From: Hyphomicrobiales bacterium
Lineage (GTDB): Bacteria; Pseudomonadota; Alphaproteobacteria; Rhizobiales; CAJQND01
NCBI GenBank assembly: GCA_028285595.1
Contig: JANQOW010000050.1
Span: 1-55,773 of the forward strand
Direction: 5' to 3'
Length of the DNA stretch: 55,773 nucleotides
A model generated the notes under the pieces. That model ran no database searches and was not told the DNA's origin. It saw only the letters and a program-made list of their open reading frames with translations. Within the stretch, counting starts at the first letter, position 1. Every line of letters begins with the position of its first letter. The position numbers were made by a program, and so were the translations under genes. Positions 44,495 through 53,188 of the stretch are shown one piece after another.

Positions 44495-44714
44495 ACTATT
44501 TTGGGTAGGTGGCGCTTGCACCTTGCGCACGATCGGTTACCCTTGAACAGCGGTCGAGCGGCTGATCTAAGTGGGGCTGAGTTCCGTATTCCTCCATGGC
44601 GATGAAGCTTGTGTCTTGGACCAACAACGCTTAACTGAAGAAACGGTATCGACCGGGGGATTGGGGATTTAGAACACGGCCCCCAACCAAAGCGCAAAAC
44701 AAACAGGACCAAAC

Positions 44715-45344
44715 ATGATCGATCTCTACACTTGGGGCACGCCAAACGGGCGTAAAGTTTCCATTATGCTGGAAGAGGTTGGATTGCCTTACACAGTGCA
44801 TCCGATCAACATCACGAAGGACGAGCAGTTCGCCCCGGAATTCCTGAAGATTTCGCCCAACAACAAGATCCCTGCCATCGTGGATAACGAGGGCGGCCAA
44901 ACCCTTATGGAATCAGGCGCGATCCTGCTCTACCTGGCCCGGAAAACCGGCAAACTCTTCCCTGAGAGCGGAGAGGGCAAATGGCGCGCCATGGAGTGGC
45001 TGATGTGGCAGATGGGCGGTGCTGGCCCGATGCTTGGTCAGGCTCACCATTTCGTGCATTTCAATCCGGATGTTTCAGATTATGCTCGCGAGCGCTATTC
45101 CAAGGAAGCACAGCGGATTTACGGTGTGCTGGACAAGCGTTTGGCAGATCATGAGTTTGTGGCCGATGAGTATTCGGTGGCCGATATTGCTATCTGGCCC
45201 TGGATCTCGCGCTTTGAGTGGCAAAAGGTTGACATGAATGCCTTTCCAAACGTGAAGAGGTGGTATGTTCAAATTGCCGAGCGGGAGGCTGTAAAAAAGG
45301 GCTATAATGTGCCGACCTCCGGCTTGGAAATCCCCATGCCGTAA
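44715..45344 (+). CDS. YfcG-like glutathione S-transferase
   Basis: The 209-residue protein is closest to E. coli YfcG, a nu-class GST with disulfide-bond reductase activity. Shared blocks are IDLYTWGTPNGRKVSIMLEE, ISPNNKIPAIVDNEGG (residues about 50-66), MESGAILLYLA, QMGGAGPMLGQAHHF and YSVADIAIWPW. The TPNG motif replaces the catalytic Ser/Tyr of other GSTs. It is followed after 11 bases by the efflux adaptor gene, so it may be co-transcribed with the RND pump. Confidence 0.88.
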   Translation: MIDLYTWGTPNGRKVSIMLEEVGLPYTVHPINITKDEQFAPEFLKISPNNKIPAIVDNEGGQTLMESGAILLYLARKTGKLFPESGEGKWRAMEWLMWQMGGAGPMLGQAHHFVHFNPDVSDYARERYSKEAQRIYGVLDKRLADHEFVADEYSVADIAIWPWISRFEWQKVDMNAFPNVKRWYVQIAEREAVKKGYNVPTSGLEIPMP

Positions 45345-45355
45345 GGCTGCTTTTG

Positions 45356-46561
45356 ATGAGAGGTTTGTTTGTCGCAATGAAGATCTCTGGTTCTTTGATG
45401 GCTTTGGCCGTAATGGCGGCGCTCCTGGCTGCACCTGGGGCCGAGCGCGCGGTTGCGGCAGAAGCAAAAACCTCACCCACCAAGCAGCTCGACAAAAAGA
45501 AGAAAACCAAGTCGGCCCAGGCTCGCGGAGGCCGGGCCTCTCTTGTGGGCGTCGATCCGGCACGGCTTGAGCCGCTTTCACAGACCGTGCCGATTATCGG
45601 ACGCCTTGTCGCGGTGCGCTCTGGCCGGGTGTCGGCGGAAGTCGGCGGTGCCGTCCGCAAACTTGCGGTCACCGTAGGCGACCATGTGGATGCGGGCGAT
45701 CTGATCGCGCGGCTGGACAATGCGACCGTTCAGGGCCAGTTGGCCGTTCAGCAGTCTCAGGTGGATGAAGGGCTTGCCGAGTTGACCGCTCTCCAAGCCG
45801 AGTTACTCTTGGCGGAACAAGAGCTTGGCCGTCAGAATGATCTGAAGAAAAGCGGCGCCTTCTCGAAGGCCAAATATGAAGATGCCATCCAGAATGTTGC
45901 GAAGGCGAAAGCCAACATCGTTCGGGCCAAGGCAATGATTGAAACCCGCAAGGCGACGCGGCGGCTGACCAAGATCAACCTGGACAAGTCTGAAATCAGA
46001 GCCCCCTATGCCGGTGTGGTCTCCGAAAAGTTGACGGAGATCGGCGCTTATGTGCGGGCGGGCGATGCGGTGGTCTCGCTGGTGTCGGACACCAGCTTGG
46101 AGGTGGAGGCCGATGTGCCGTCAACGCGGCTGGGCGGCCTCCAGACAGGGGTTAACGTGAAGTTTGAGCTCGTGGACGGGCGATCCTTCAATGCGGTGGT
46201 GCGGGCTGTGCTGCCCACAGAGAACCCCTTGACGCGCACCCGTCCTGTCCGCTTCTCGCCAAAGTTCGAGCAACCCGTTGCCGGCCTTGCAGACGCGCAA
46301 ACCGTGACGGTGAACATTCCCTTAGGCGCGAGCCGGAAGGTGCTGACGGTGCACAAAGACGCCATTATCAAGCGCGGCGAAAAGAGCGTGGTGTTTGTGG
46401 TTGCCGATGAGGTGGCCGAGGCGCGCACGGTTCGTCTCGGCGAGTCCACCGGGCCACGCATCGAGGTTACCTCCGGGCTGAAGGAGGGTGACAGCGTGAT
46501 CATTCGCGGCAACGAACGGCTGCGCCCAGGTGCGCAGGTGAAAATCCGCACTGGATCATAA
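45356..46561 (+). CDS. RND efflux periplasmic adaptor (membrane fusion protein)
   Basis: The 401-residue protein has a signal/anchor segment (about residues 10-33), a short Lys-rich linker, then the lipoyl-like half-barrel (VAVRSGRVSAEVGGAVRKLAVTVGDHV), a helical hairpin rich in Ala, Lys and Gln (about 130-205), the second lipoyl half (IRAPYAGVVSEK), a beta-barrel and membrane-proximal domain. It links the inner-membrane pump to an outer-membrane channel. It is 27 bases before the RND permease gene. No outer-membrane factor gene is in the window. Confidence 0.9.
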   Translation: MRGLFVAMKISGSLMALAVMAALLAAPGAERAVAAEAKTSPTKQLDKKKKTKSAQARGGRASLVGVDPARLEPLSQTVPIIGRLVAVRSGRVSAEVGGAVRKLAVTVGDHVDAGDLIARLDNATVQGQLAVQQSQVDEGLAELTALQAELLLAEQELGRQNDLKKSGAFSKAKYEDAIQNVAKAKANIVRAKAMIETRKATRRLTKINLDKSEIRAPYAGVVSEKLTEIGAYVRAGDAVVSLVSDTSLEVEADVPSTRLGGLQTGVNVKFELVDGRSFNAVVRAVLPTENPLTRTRPVRFSPKFEQPVAGLADAQTVTVNIPLGASRKVLTVHKDAIIKRGEKSVVFVVADEVAEARTVRLGESTGPRIEVTSGLKEGDSVIIRGNERLRPGAQVKIRTGS

Positions 46562-46588
46562 GGTTAAGCCACAGACTGGAAGGTCTGA

Positions 46589-49500
46589 ATGAACATTATC
46601 AAGACGTCCATTGAGCGGCCGATCGCAGTGATTGCCGCCGTGCTGATGACGGTGCTGTTGGGCTGGCTGGCCTTGCAGACCATCCCCATTCAGTTGACGC
46701 CTGATGTGAATCGGCCGGTGATCACCATCAACACCCAATGGGCGGGCGCTGCACCGGCGGAGGTGGAGCGTGAGATCACCAACCGCCAGGAAGAGGTGCT
46801 CAAAGGCATTAACGGCCTCGCCACCATTGAGAGCTCGTCGCGTCGCAATTCGGCGCGGGTGACCCTTGAGTTCGAAGTGGGCACCAACATGGACCGCGCC
46901 CTGCTGCTCGTCGCCAACAGGCTTGACCGCGTGTCCGGCTATCCCGAAGAGGTGGATGAGCCGACGCTCTCGCTGGCCGGCGCTGAGGACAATGCCATCG
47001 CCTGGTTCTATATGACCCGTCAGGACGGCAATGAGCGGCCGATCCATGAGTACGGCCAGTTCATGAAGGATGTGGTGCAGGAACGCATTGAGCGCGTTCC
47101 AGGTGTCTCGGAGGTCACCGCTTATGGCGGCTCCGACCCGGAACTGCAGATTATTGTGGAGCCCTCAACGCTCGCCAGCTACGGCCTTACCGTCACCGAA
47201 ATGGTGCAGGCCTTGCGCCGGGCCAATGCGGCTCTGAGCGCCGGCGATGTGGATGAGGGCAAGCGGCGCTACGTGGTGCGCACCGAAGCTGAGCTGAACA
47301 CGGTTGAAGCCATCAAATCCGTTGTGCTGCGCACCGAGCATGACACCTCCACCGGCCGGGTGGGGCGGGTGACGGTCGCCGATGTGGCGCAGGTCAGGTT
47401 CGACTACAAGGATCCCACGTCGTTGATCCGCCAAAAGGGCTATTCGGCTATCGCGTTTAACGCAAAGCGCGAGACCGGAGCCAATGTGATCGAGACCATG
47501 GAGGGCATCCGCAAGGCGGTCAAAGAGCTGAATGATGGCCCGATCCCGCAAGCTGGCCTCACCTTGCAGCAGGTTTATGACGAGACAGACTACATCTCCT
47601 CGGCGGTCAATCTCGTGCGCCAGAATATCTGGTATGGCGGAACCTTGGCGGCCATCGTGTTGCTCATCTTCCTGCGCTCCTGGCGCGCCACCTTGATTGT
47701 GTCCATCGCCATCCCGGTATCGGTGATTGGCTCATTCGTGGCCATGGCAGCGCTGGGCCGCTCCCTCAATGTGATCTCGCTGGCCGGTCTCGCCTTCGCG
47801 GTGGGTATGGTGGTGGATGCCGCCATCGTGGTGCTGGAGAACATATACCGACACCGGGAGAAGGGCATATCGGCGGCCAAAGCTGCCTATGAAGGTGCCC
47901 GCCAGGTGTGGGGCGCGGTGTTCGTCTCCGCGCTCACCACGGTGATGGTGTTCATCCCCATCCTGGTGATGGAGCTGGAAGTCGGCCAGTTGTTCCGCGA
48001 TATTGCGGTGGCGATTTCCGTTTCGGTGATGCTCTCGCTACTGGTCTCGGTCACCGTCTTGCCGGCTTTGGCCTCCGGGCTCCTATCACGGCAGAAGCTG
48101 AAGGCCGACGGCAGTTATTCGCGCTTCTTCCTTCCTGGCATTGACCATTTCGCCCAAGGCTTTGTGGCCATGGTGGTGGGCTATGCCAGGCTGATGCAGA
48201 AGAGCAGGATCATTGCGTTTACTGTGGTGATGATGGTCTCAGTGGCCACCAGCGCCACGGCCTATCAGTGGCTGCCGAAGCTTGAGTATCTGCCTACCGG
48301 CAACCGGAACCTCCTGTTCGGCTGGCTGGTGCCTCCGCCGGGGTACAATCTTGAAACCATGACCAATATTGCCGGGCGCTTTGAAGAAGCCACGCGGCCG
48401 CTCTGGGCAAGCGAAACGGGGCCTGAGTCCAAGCCGGGCGAGCCGCCCAAAATGGAGCGGTTCTTCTTCGTGGCGTTTGCCGGCGGAACCCTCATTGGAG
48501 CAGCGGCGCAGGATCCCCAACGGGCCAGCGAGTTGGTGGGACCCTTAAACGGCATCGTGGCGCAGGACCCGGACATGTTGGGCGGCGTCGGGCAATACTC
48601 CCTGTTTGGCCGGGGCTTTGGCGGGAGCAGGCGCATTGATCTTGATGTGATCGGTTCTGAACTGGGGCCCATTTACGATGTGGCGGCCAAAGCCGCCGGC
48701 CAGGTGTTTGCCGCATTTCCGCGCTCAGAGGGCAACCGGTTGAGACCTTTGCCGGCATTGTCCTTGGGCGAGCCGGAGTTGCGGGTCACCCCCAACCGGT
48801 CCCGGCTGGCGGATGCAGGCGTGTCCACCCTGGAGCTTGGCCAGTCGATCGACGCGTTTAACGACGGGCTTCGGGTCACGGAAGTGACCGTGGGCAACAG
48901 CCGCATAGACCTGATGCTCAAGGGCAAAGCCAATCAGGTGACCGAAACTCAAGGGATAGAGGCTCTGCCGGTGGTGACGCGCCAAGGGCAGATCGTTCCG
49001 GTGTCCTCTCTTGCCAGAGTGGTGCTCACCGCCGGTCCAACCCAGATCCGCCACAAGGAGCGGGTGCGGACAGTGACGCTTCAGATTACGCCGAACGATG
49101 CTATTCCACTGGAAACCGCGCTTGAAAAGGTGCGCTCCGAAGTGATGGAAAAGCTGAAGGAACAAGGCCTTCCGGCTGGCGTTCAACTCAGATTGTCAGG
49201 CAGTGCGGACAAGCTGGAAGTCACCTGGACAGCCATGCAGGGTCAGCTCCTCGTGGCGTTGATCATCGTATACCTGGTGATGGCGGTATTGTTTGAGAGC
49301 TTCATCTATCCCCTGATCATCATGCTATCGGTCCCGCTCGCGGCCGCCGGCGGTGTGGGCGGGCTGGCTGTGTTGAACCTCTATGTGTTCCAGAAGCTGG
49401 ATATGCTCACCATGCTGGGGTTCATCATCCTCATCGGCATTGTGGTGAACAATGCCATCCTCCTCATACACCAGACGCTCCATCACATACGTGAGGAGGG

Positions 49501-49789
49501 GCAGGTGCCGGGCGATGCCATAGTGGAGGCGACGCGAAATCGGATCCGGCCCATCTTCATGTCGACCCTAACTTCCGTGTTCGGCATGCTGCCGCTGGTT
49601 CTGCTGCCGGGCGCTGGATCAGAGCTCTATCGTGGGCTCGGGTCTGTGGTGGTGGGCGGATTGTCCCTGTCCGCGCTGTTCACGCTGGTGGTCATTCCGC
49701 CCATGCTGGCCTTGGTGGTTGGTCCGCTTGAAGCACGGCGGAACCGTCGCCGCGGTCTGGACGATGCGCGCGCTCAGCCTGCCGAATAA
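46589..49789 (+). CDS. RND efflux permease, HAE1/AcrB-like
   Basis: The 1066-residue permease has the RND layout: TM1 near residue 10, a large periplasmic loop, TM2-6, a second loop, and TM8-12. TM4 reads GMVVDAAIVVLEN with one acidic residue (D410) where AcrB has two (D407, D408). TM10 reads VVNNAILLI, with N954 where AcrB has K940. The same pattern is common in SwrC-type pumps, so it probably still uses protons. GGAAGG precedes the ATG. Its stop (TAA) is immediately followed by the NadE stop on the other strand. Drug, detergent or metal substrates are all possible. Confidence 0.92.
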   Translation: MNIIKTSIERPIAVIAAVLMTVLLGWLALQTIPIQLTPDVNRPVITINTQWAGAAPAEVEREITNRQEEVLKGINGLATIESSSRRNSARVTLEFEVGTNMDRALLLVANRLDRVSGYPEEVDEPTLSLAGAEDNAIAWFYMTRQDGNERPIHEYGQFMKDVVQERIERVPGVSEVTAYGGSDPELQIIVEPSTLASYGLTVTEMVQALRRANAALSAGDVDEGKRRYVVRTEAELNTVEAIKSVVLRTEHDTSTGRVGRVTVADVAQVRFDYKDPTSLIRQKGYSAIAFNAKRETGANVIETMEGIRKAVKELNDGPIPQAGLTLQQVYDETDYISSAVNLVRQNIWYGGTLAAIVLLIFLRSWRATLIVSIAIPVSVIGSFVAMAALGRSLNVISLAGLAFAVGMVVDAAIVVLENIYRHREKGISAAKAAYEGARQVWGAVFVSALTTVMVFIPILVMELEVGQLFRDIAVAISVSVMLSLLVSVTVLPALASGLLSRQKLKADGSYSRFFLPGIDHFAQGFVAMVVGYARLMQKSRIIAFTVVMMVSVATSATAYQWLPKLEYLPTGNRNLLFGWLVPPPGYNLETMTNIAGRFEEATRPLWASETGPESKPGEPPKMERFFFVAFAGGTLIGAAAQDPQRASELVGPLNGIVAQDPDMLGGVGQYSLFGRGFGGSRRIDLDVIGSELGPIYDVAAKAAGQVFAAFPRSEGNRLRPLPALSLGEPELRVTPNRSRLADAGVSTLELGQSIDAFNDGLRVTEVTVGNSRIDLMLKGKANQVTETQGIEALPVVTRQGQIVPVSSLARVVLTAGPTQIRHKERVRTVTLQITPNDAIPLETALEKVRSEVMEKLKEQGLPAGVQLRLSGSADKLEVTWTAMQGQLLVALIIVYLVMAVLFESFIYPLIIMLSVPLAAAGGVGGLAVLNLYVFQKLDMLTMLGFIILIGIVVNNAILLIHQTLHHIREEGQVPGDAIVEATRNRIRPIFMSTLTSVFGMLPLVLLPGAGSELYRGLGSVVVGGLSLSALFTLVVIPPMLALVVGPLEARRNRRRGLDDARAQPAE

Positions 49790-51460
49790 TCAGGTCCGGT
49801 CGCGGAAGGCGTTGACGATGGGGTAGCGCCGGTCGCGCCCGAAATTGCGCGAGGTGAGCTTCACCCCGGGCGGAGCCTGCCGGCGTTTGTATTCAGCCAC
49901 GTAGAGAAGATGCTCGATCCGCTCCACAAGGGCGCGGTCGTGGCCACGGGCGCTGATCTCATCGATGGACTGCTCGCTCTCCACAAGCCCCTCCAGAATA
50001 TCGTCGAGTGCCTCATAGGGCGGCAGGGAATCCTGGTCTGTCTGATCTTCGCGCAGTTCGGCGGTGGGCGCTTTTGTGATGATGTTCTCCGGGATCACCC
50101 GTCCCTCCGGTCCAAGGCAGTTCTTCGGCCGCTTTTGGTTGCGCCAGCTTGAAAGGGCATAGACCTGCATCTTGTAGAGGTCTTTGATCGGGTTGTAACC
50201 GCCGTTCATGTCGCCATAGAGGGTGGCATAGCCCACCGACATTTCAGACTTGTTGCCGGTGGTGACCACCATGGAGCCGAACTTGTTGGAGACCGCCATG
50301 AGCAGCGTGCCCCGGGTGCGGCTTTGCAGGTTCTCCTCGGTCACATCGGCAGGCAAGCTGTCAAACATAGGTTTAAGCGCCCCCAGGAAGCCCTCCACGG
50401 GGTCTGCAATGGGCACCACGTCATAGCGCACCCCAAGGGCGCTGGCGCAGCCTTCCGCGTCGCTGAGGCTGTCCTCAGCCGTGTAGCGGTAAGGCATCAT
50501 GATGCAATGCACCTTGTCGGCGCCCAGGGCATCAACGGCAATGGCAGCACAGAGGGCCGAATCAATGCCGCCCGAAAGCCCCAGCACCACCCCGGGGAAG
50601 CCGGTCTTGTTCACATAGTCCCGCAGGCCCTGAACACACGCGAGATAGATGGATTCCAGACCTTCTTCCACGGGCACCGGGGTTTGCGGCACGCATGACC
50701 AGCCGTCCTCGCCGCGCAGCCATTCGGTGAGCACGATCGATTCTTCGAAAGCAGGCATTTGGAGGGCGAGCGAGCGGTCTGCGTTGAGCACCAGCGAGGC
50801 TCCATCAAACACCAGCTCGTCCTGGCCGCCCATCTGGTTCAGATAGGCCATGGGCAAGCCGGTTTCGGTGACCCGCGCCACAATGTGGTTCAGCCGCACA
50901 TCCTGCTTGTCGGCCTCGTAGGGGCTGCCGTTGGGCACGAGGAAGAACTCAGCCGCCGTTTCCTCCAGGCATTCGGTAACCTCGTCGGTCCAGATATCCT
51001 CGCAAATGGGCACACCCAGCCGAACGCCGCGGAAGTTGACCGGGCCGGGCAGGGGGCCTTGCGAGAAGACGCGCTTCTCATCGAACACTCCATAGTTCGG
51101 CAGATCATACTTGTAGCGCACGGCGGTAACCTTGCCGTCGTCCAGGAGCGCCACTGCGTTGAACAGTTGACCGTCATCGGTCCACGGAGTTCCGATCAGC
51201 ACCGCCAGGCCGCCATCGCTGGTCTCTGCCGCCAACTCCTCCACAGCGGCCATGGCGGCTTGCTGGAACGCTGCCTTTAAGATGAGGTCCTCCGGCGGAT
51301 AGCCGGTGATGAAGAGTTCAGACAACAAGACGAGGTCGGCGCCCATGTCAGCGGCTTCTGACCGGGCCTTGCGTGCCAGTTTCAAGTTGCCTGTGATGTC
51401 GCCGACCCGGGGGTTCATCTGGGCCAGGGCGATGAGGAGTTTATCTGGTGACTGTGCCAT
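49790..51460 (-). CDS. nadE: Glutamine-dependent NAD+ synthetase
   Basis: The 556-residue enzyme amidates nicotinate adenine dinucleotide to NAD+. Its N-terminal nitrilase domain makes ammonia from glutamine with Glu (SELFITGYPPED), Lys (YKYDLPNYGVFDE) and Cys (PICEDIW). The C-terminal synthetase has the ATP-binding LSGGIDSAL loop (about residue 293) and GNKSEMSVGY. Complete bacterial-type length. It converges directly on the RND gene with no spacing, sharing no terminator that I can see. Confidence 0.95.
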   Translation of the reverse strand: MAQSPDKLLIALAQMNPRVGDITGNLKLARKARSEAADMGADLVLLSELFITGYPPEDLILKAAFQQAAMAAVEELAAETSDGGLAVLIGTPWTDDGQLFNAVALLDDGKVTAVRYKYDLPNYGVFDEKRVFSQGPLPGPVNFRGVRLGVPICEDIWTDEVTECLEETAAEFFLVPNGSPYEADKQDVRLNHIVARVTETGLPMAYLNQMGGQDELVFDGASLVLNADRSLALQMPAFEESIVLTEWLRGEDGWSCVPQTPVPVEEGLESIYLACVQGLRDYVNKTGFPGVVLGLSGGIDSALCAAIAVDALGADKVHCIMMPYRYTAEDSLSDAEGCASALGVRYDVVPIADPVEGFLGALKPMFDSLPADVTEENLQSRTRGTLLMAVSNKFGSMVVTTGNKSEMSVGYATLYGDMNGGYNPIKDLYKMQVYALSSWRNQKRPKNCLGPEGRVIPENIITKAPTAELREDQTDQDSLPPYEALDDILEGLVESEQSIDEISARGHDRALVERIEHLLYVAEYKRRQAPPGVKLTSRNFGRDRRYPIVNAFRDRT

Positions 51461-51544
51461 GGCGTTCTCTTAACGGCTGGCTTTCGCACTCGCAACATAT
51501 GCTTCTTTGAAGGTGGTGATTAACCCTGGGTATCTGATTTTAAT

Positions 51545-51557
51545 TGAACAATGTTCA
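51545..51557. promoter_or_regulatory. Palindrome TGAAC-aat-GTTCA upstream of the ceramidase gene
   Basis: A perfect five-base inverted repeat in an A/T-rich stretch of the divergent gap between nadE and the ceramidase gene. TTGAAC and the downstream ATATGAC lie about 17 bases apart and could be a sigma-70-type promoter, so the palindrome would overlap the -35 region. Confidence 0.35.
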
Positions 51558-51602
51558 TATAAATGATATGACGCCATAATCTGTCACCCAGGAGGTTTCA
51601 AA

Positions 51603-52448
51603 ATGAGCTTGGCGCATGTGATACATCGAGACGGAAGCACAGGTCAGGAGCAGCGGGCGGTTTACCTGCTTGGCTCGATGTTCATGGCCTTCCTGGCAGT
51701 GGTACTGTTCGGGCTGGAGCCGATCCCGCAGAACCAGGCGATCCATGACTATGCGGATGCGCGCGGTTGCTTTGGACTGGCCAATTGCGGGGATGTTCTT
51801 TCAAACCTTGGGTTTACGGTTGCCGGTCTCCTCGGCCTCTGGATGGTGGCCTGCAAAAAAGCTCTCTTCGGACCGCAACAAAGGGTCCTAAAGGCGTTGT
51901 TTTTGCTCTTCTTTTCGGCGGTTACGACGGTAAGCATCGCGTCGTCATATTACCACGTGGTGTTGCATGACCATGGCCTGTTTTGGGATCGGGTTCCCAT
52001 CACGCTGTCGTTCCTGACCTTGTTCCCAGCCATTCTGGCCGATCGCGTGACACCACGATTTGGCGCCTGGTTTGCGGCTCTGGCCATCCCGGCAGGCTTG
52101 GGATCGTTGGTCTATTGGATCACCACGGAAGCTGCTGGTGCAGGCGATCTTCGCTTCTATGGCTTGGTGCAGGCCTTCCCACTCTTTTGCCTGATGATCA
52201 TGCCGTGGCTGTTCCCCAAGGCCAGCTACAGCCAGACCCCCTATCTCTACGCCATGGCGGGCCTTTACGGGGTGGCCAAACTGGTGGAGGTGTTTGATGA
52301 GCGGGTGTTTGAGCTCACTGGCCATCTGGTCAGCGGGCACAGCTTGAAACACCTGTTTGCCGCCGCAGCGTGCCTTGTGGTGGTGCCGATGATCCGGGCC
52401 GGGGCGGCTAGAGGTCCGGCCAGCGGCGGAACGTTGTCTGGCCATTGA
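51603..52448 (+). CDS. Alkaline ceramidase (CREST family) membrane protein
   Basis: The 281-residue protein has about seven membrane helices. The CREST hydrolase zinc site is visible: S114-x3-H118 (SSYYH), D129 eleven residues later, and H246-x3-H250 (HSLKH). The spacing equals that of human ACER3 (S77, H81, D92, H217, H221). CREST enzymes hydrolyse an amide bond in ceramides or remodel related lipids. Cysteines near 56-62 (RGCFGLANCGD) are also typical. GGAGG is 7 bases before the ATG. It overlaps the methyltransferase tail by 41 bases, convergent. A role in sphingolipid or fatty-amide turnover is inferred. Confidence 0.85.
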   Translation: MSLAHVIHRDGSTGQEQRAVYLLGSMFMAFLAVVLFGLEPIPQNQAIHDYADARGCFGLANCGDVLSNLGFTVAGLLGLWMVACKKALFGPQQRVLKALFLLFFSAVTTVSIASSYYHVVLHDHGLFWDRVPITLSFLTLFPAILADRVTPRFGAWFAALAIPAGLGSLVYWITTEAAGAGDLRFYGLVQAFPLFCLMIMPWLFPKASYSQTPYLYAMAGLYGVAKLVEVFDERVFELTGHLVSGHSLKHLFAAAACLVVVPMIRAGAARGPASGGTLSGH

Positions 52449-53097
52449 CGATGCGCCCGTCTGCCTTCACCTCCGGGCCGACGCAGGAGAGCACGTAACC
52501 CACATTGGGATACTTCGCACCGACCGCCTCGAACACGCCCGCCCACCACTGTGGGTGCTGCACCGTCTCGTGAGCGTTGGAGCCATCAGGCATCTGGGTC
52601 ACCGCCGGGTAGCAGGCCACGTTGGCATAGACGAACTTGGACGCCAGGGAGAACATTTCCTCCACCACCCATACGGCGTCAGCGCGGGGCAGGTGCTCCA
52701 GGACATCTGTGGAGATCAGGGCATCATGCTGCTCGTCCGGCAGATCTTCATACATGGGAATGCCGGGATCGTAGAGGGTGATGGTTTCCACATCCCAGTA
52801 CTCCGCAAGGCTTGTGGCGACGATCTCGCCTGCGGAATTCTTTACCTCAACGCGGCCATAATGCGACCCTTTGCCGGAACCGTAGTCGATGAGGCTTTTG
52901 GCGCCTGAGCGCTCTATCAGTTGCTTGATCTGCGAGATATGCTTGGGCAGTTGATCTCCGGAGAAGGCGTTTTCGGCCGCAACCTTGCGCGTCCGGCCAT
53001 TACCCAGATCCTGCTGATATCCGTTGGCATGCATCTGCCGGTAACTCTTCAGGAGCTCCACATAACGCGGACTTGGGTTTTGGCGGGAAAGCATCAT
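52408..53097 (-). CDS. SAM-dependent methyltransferase-like protein
   Basis: The 229-residue protein has a class I methyltransferase core: motif I as LIDYGSGKGSHYG (residues about 69-81) and motif IV/post-I region ALISTDVLEHLPRAD. There is an unusual insertion between motif I and the next acidic strand (LYDPGIPMYEDLP). The substrate is not known. AAGGAG precedes the ATG at 53097; the longer frame to 53244 overlaps the divergent AcnX gene. It overlaps the ceramidase gene by 41 bases at the 3' end. Confidence 0.72.
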   Translation of the reverse strand: MMLSRQNPSPRYVELLKSYRQMHANGYQQDLGNGRTRKVAAENAFSGDQLPKHISQIKQLIERSGAKSLIDYGSGKGSHYGRVEVKNSAGEIVATSLAEYWDVETITLYDPGIPMYEDLPDEQHDALISTDVLEHLPRADAVWVVEEMFSLASKFVYANVACYPAVTQMPDGSNAHETVQHPQWWAGVFEAVGAKYPNVGYVLSCVGPEVKADGRIVNGQTTFRRWPDL

Positions 53098-53188
53098 GTT
53101 GCCCACTCCTTCAGCCTGGCAGTATGGTTGGGCAGGACGATGGGGCAGGTGGGTTAATTCTTTCTTGCCAAGCTGTTTTGGAGAGCAA

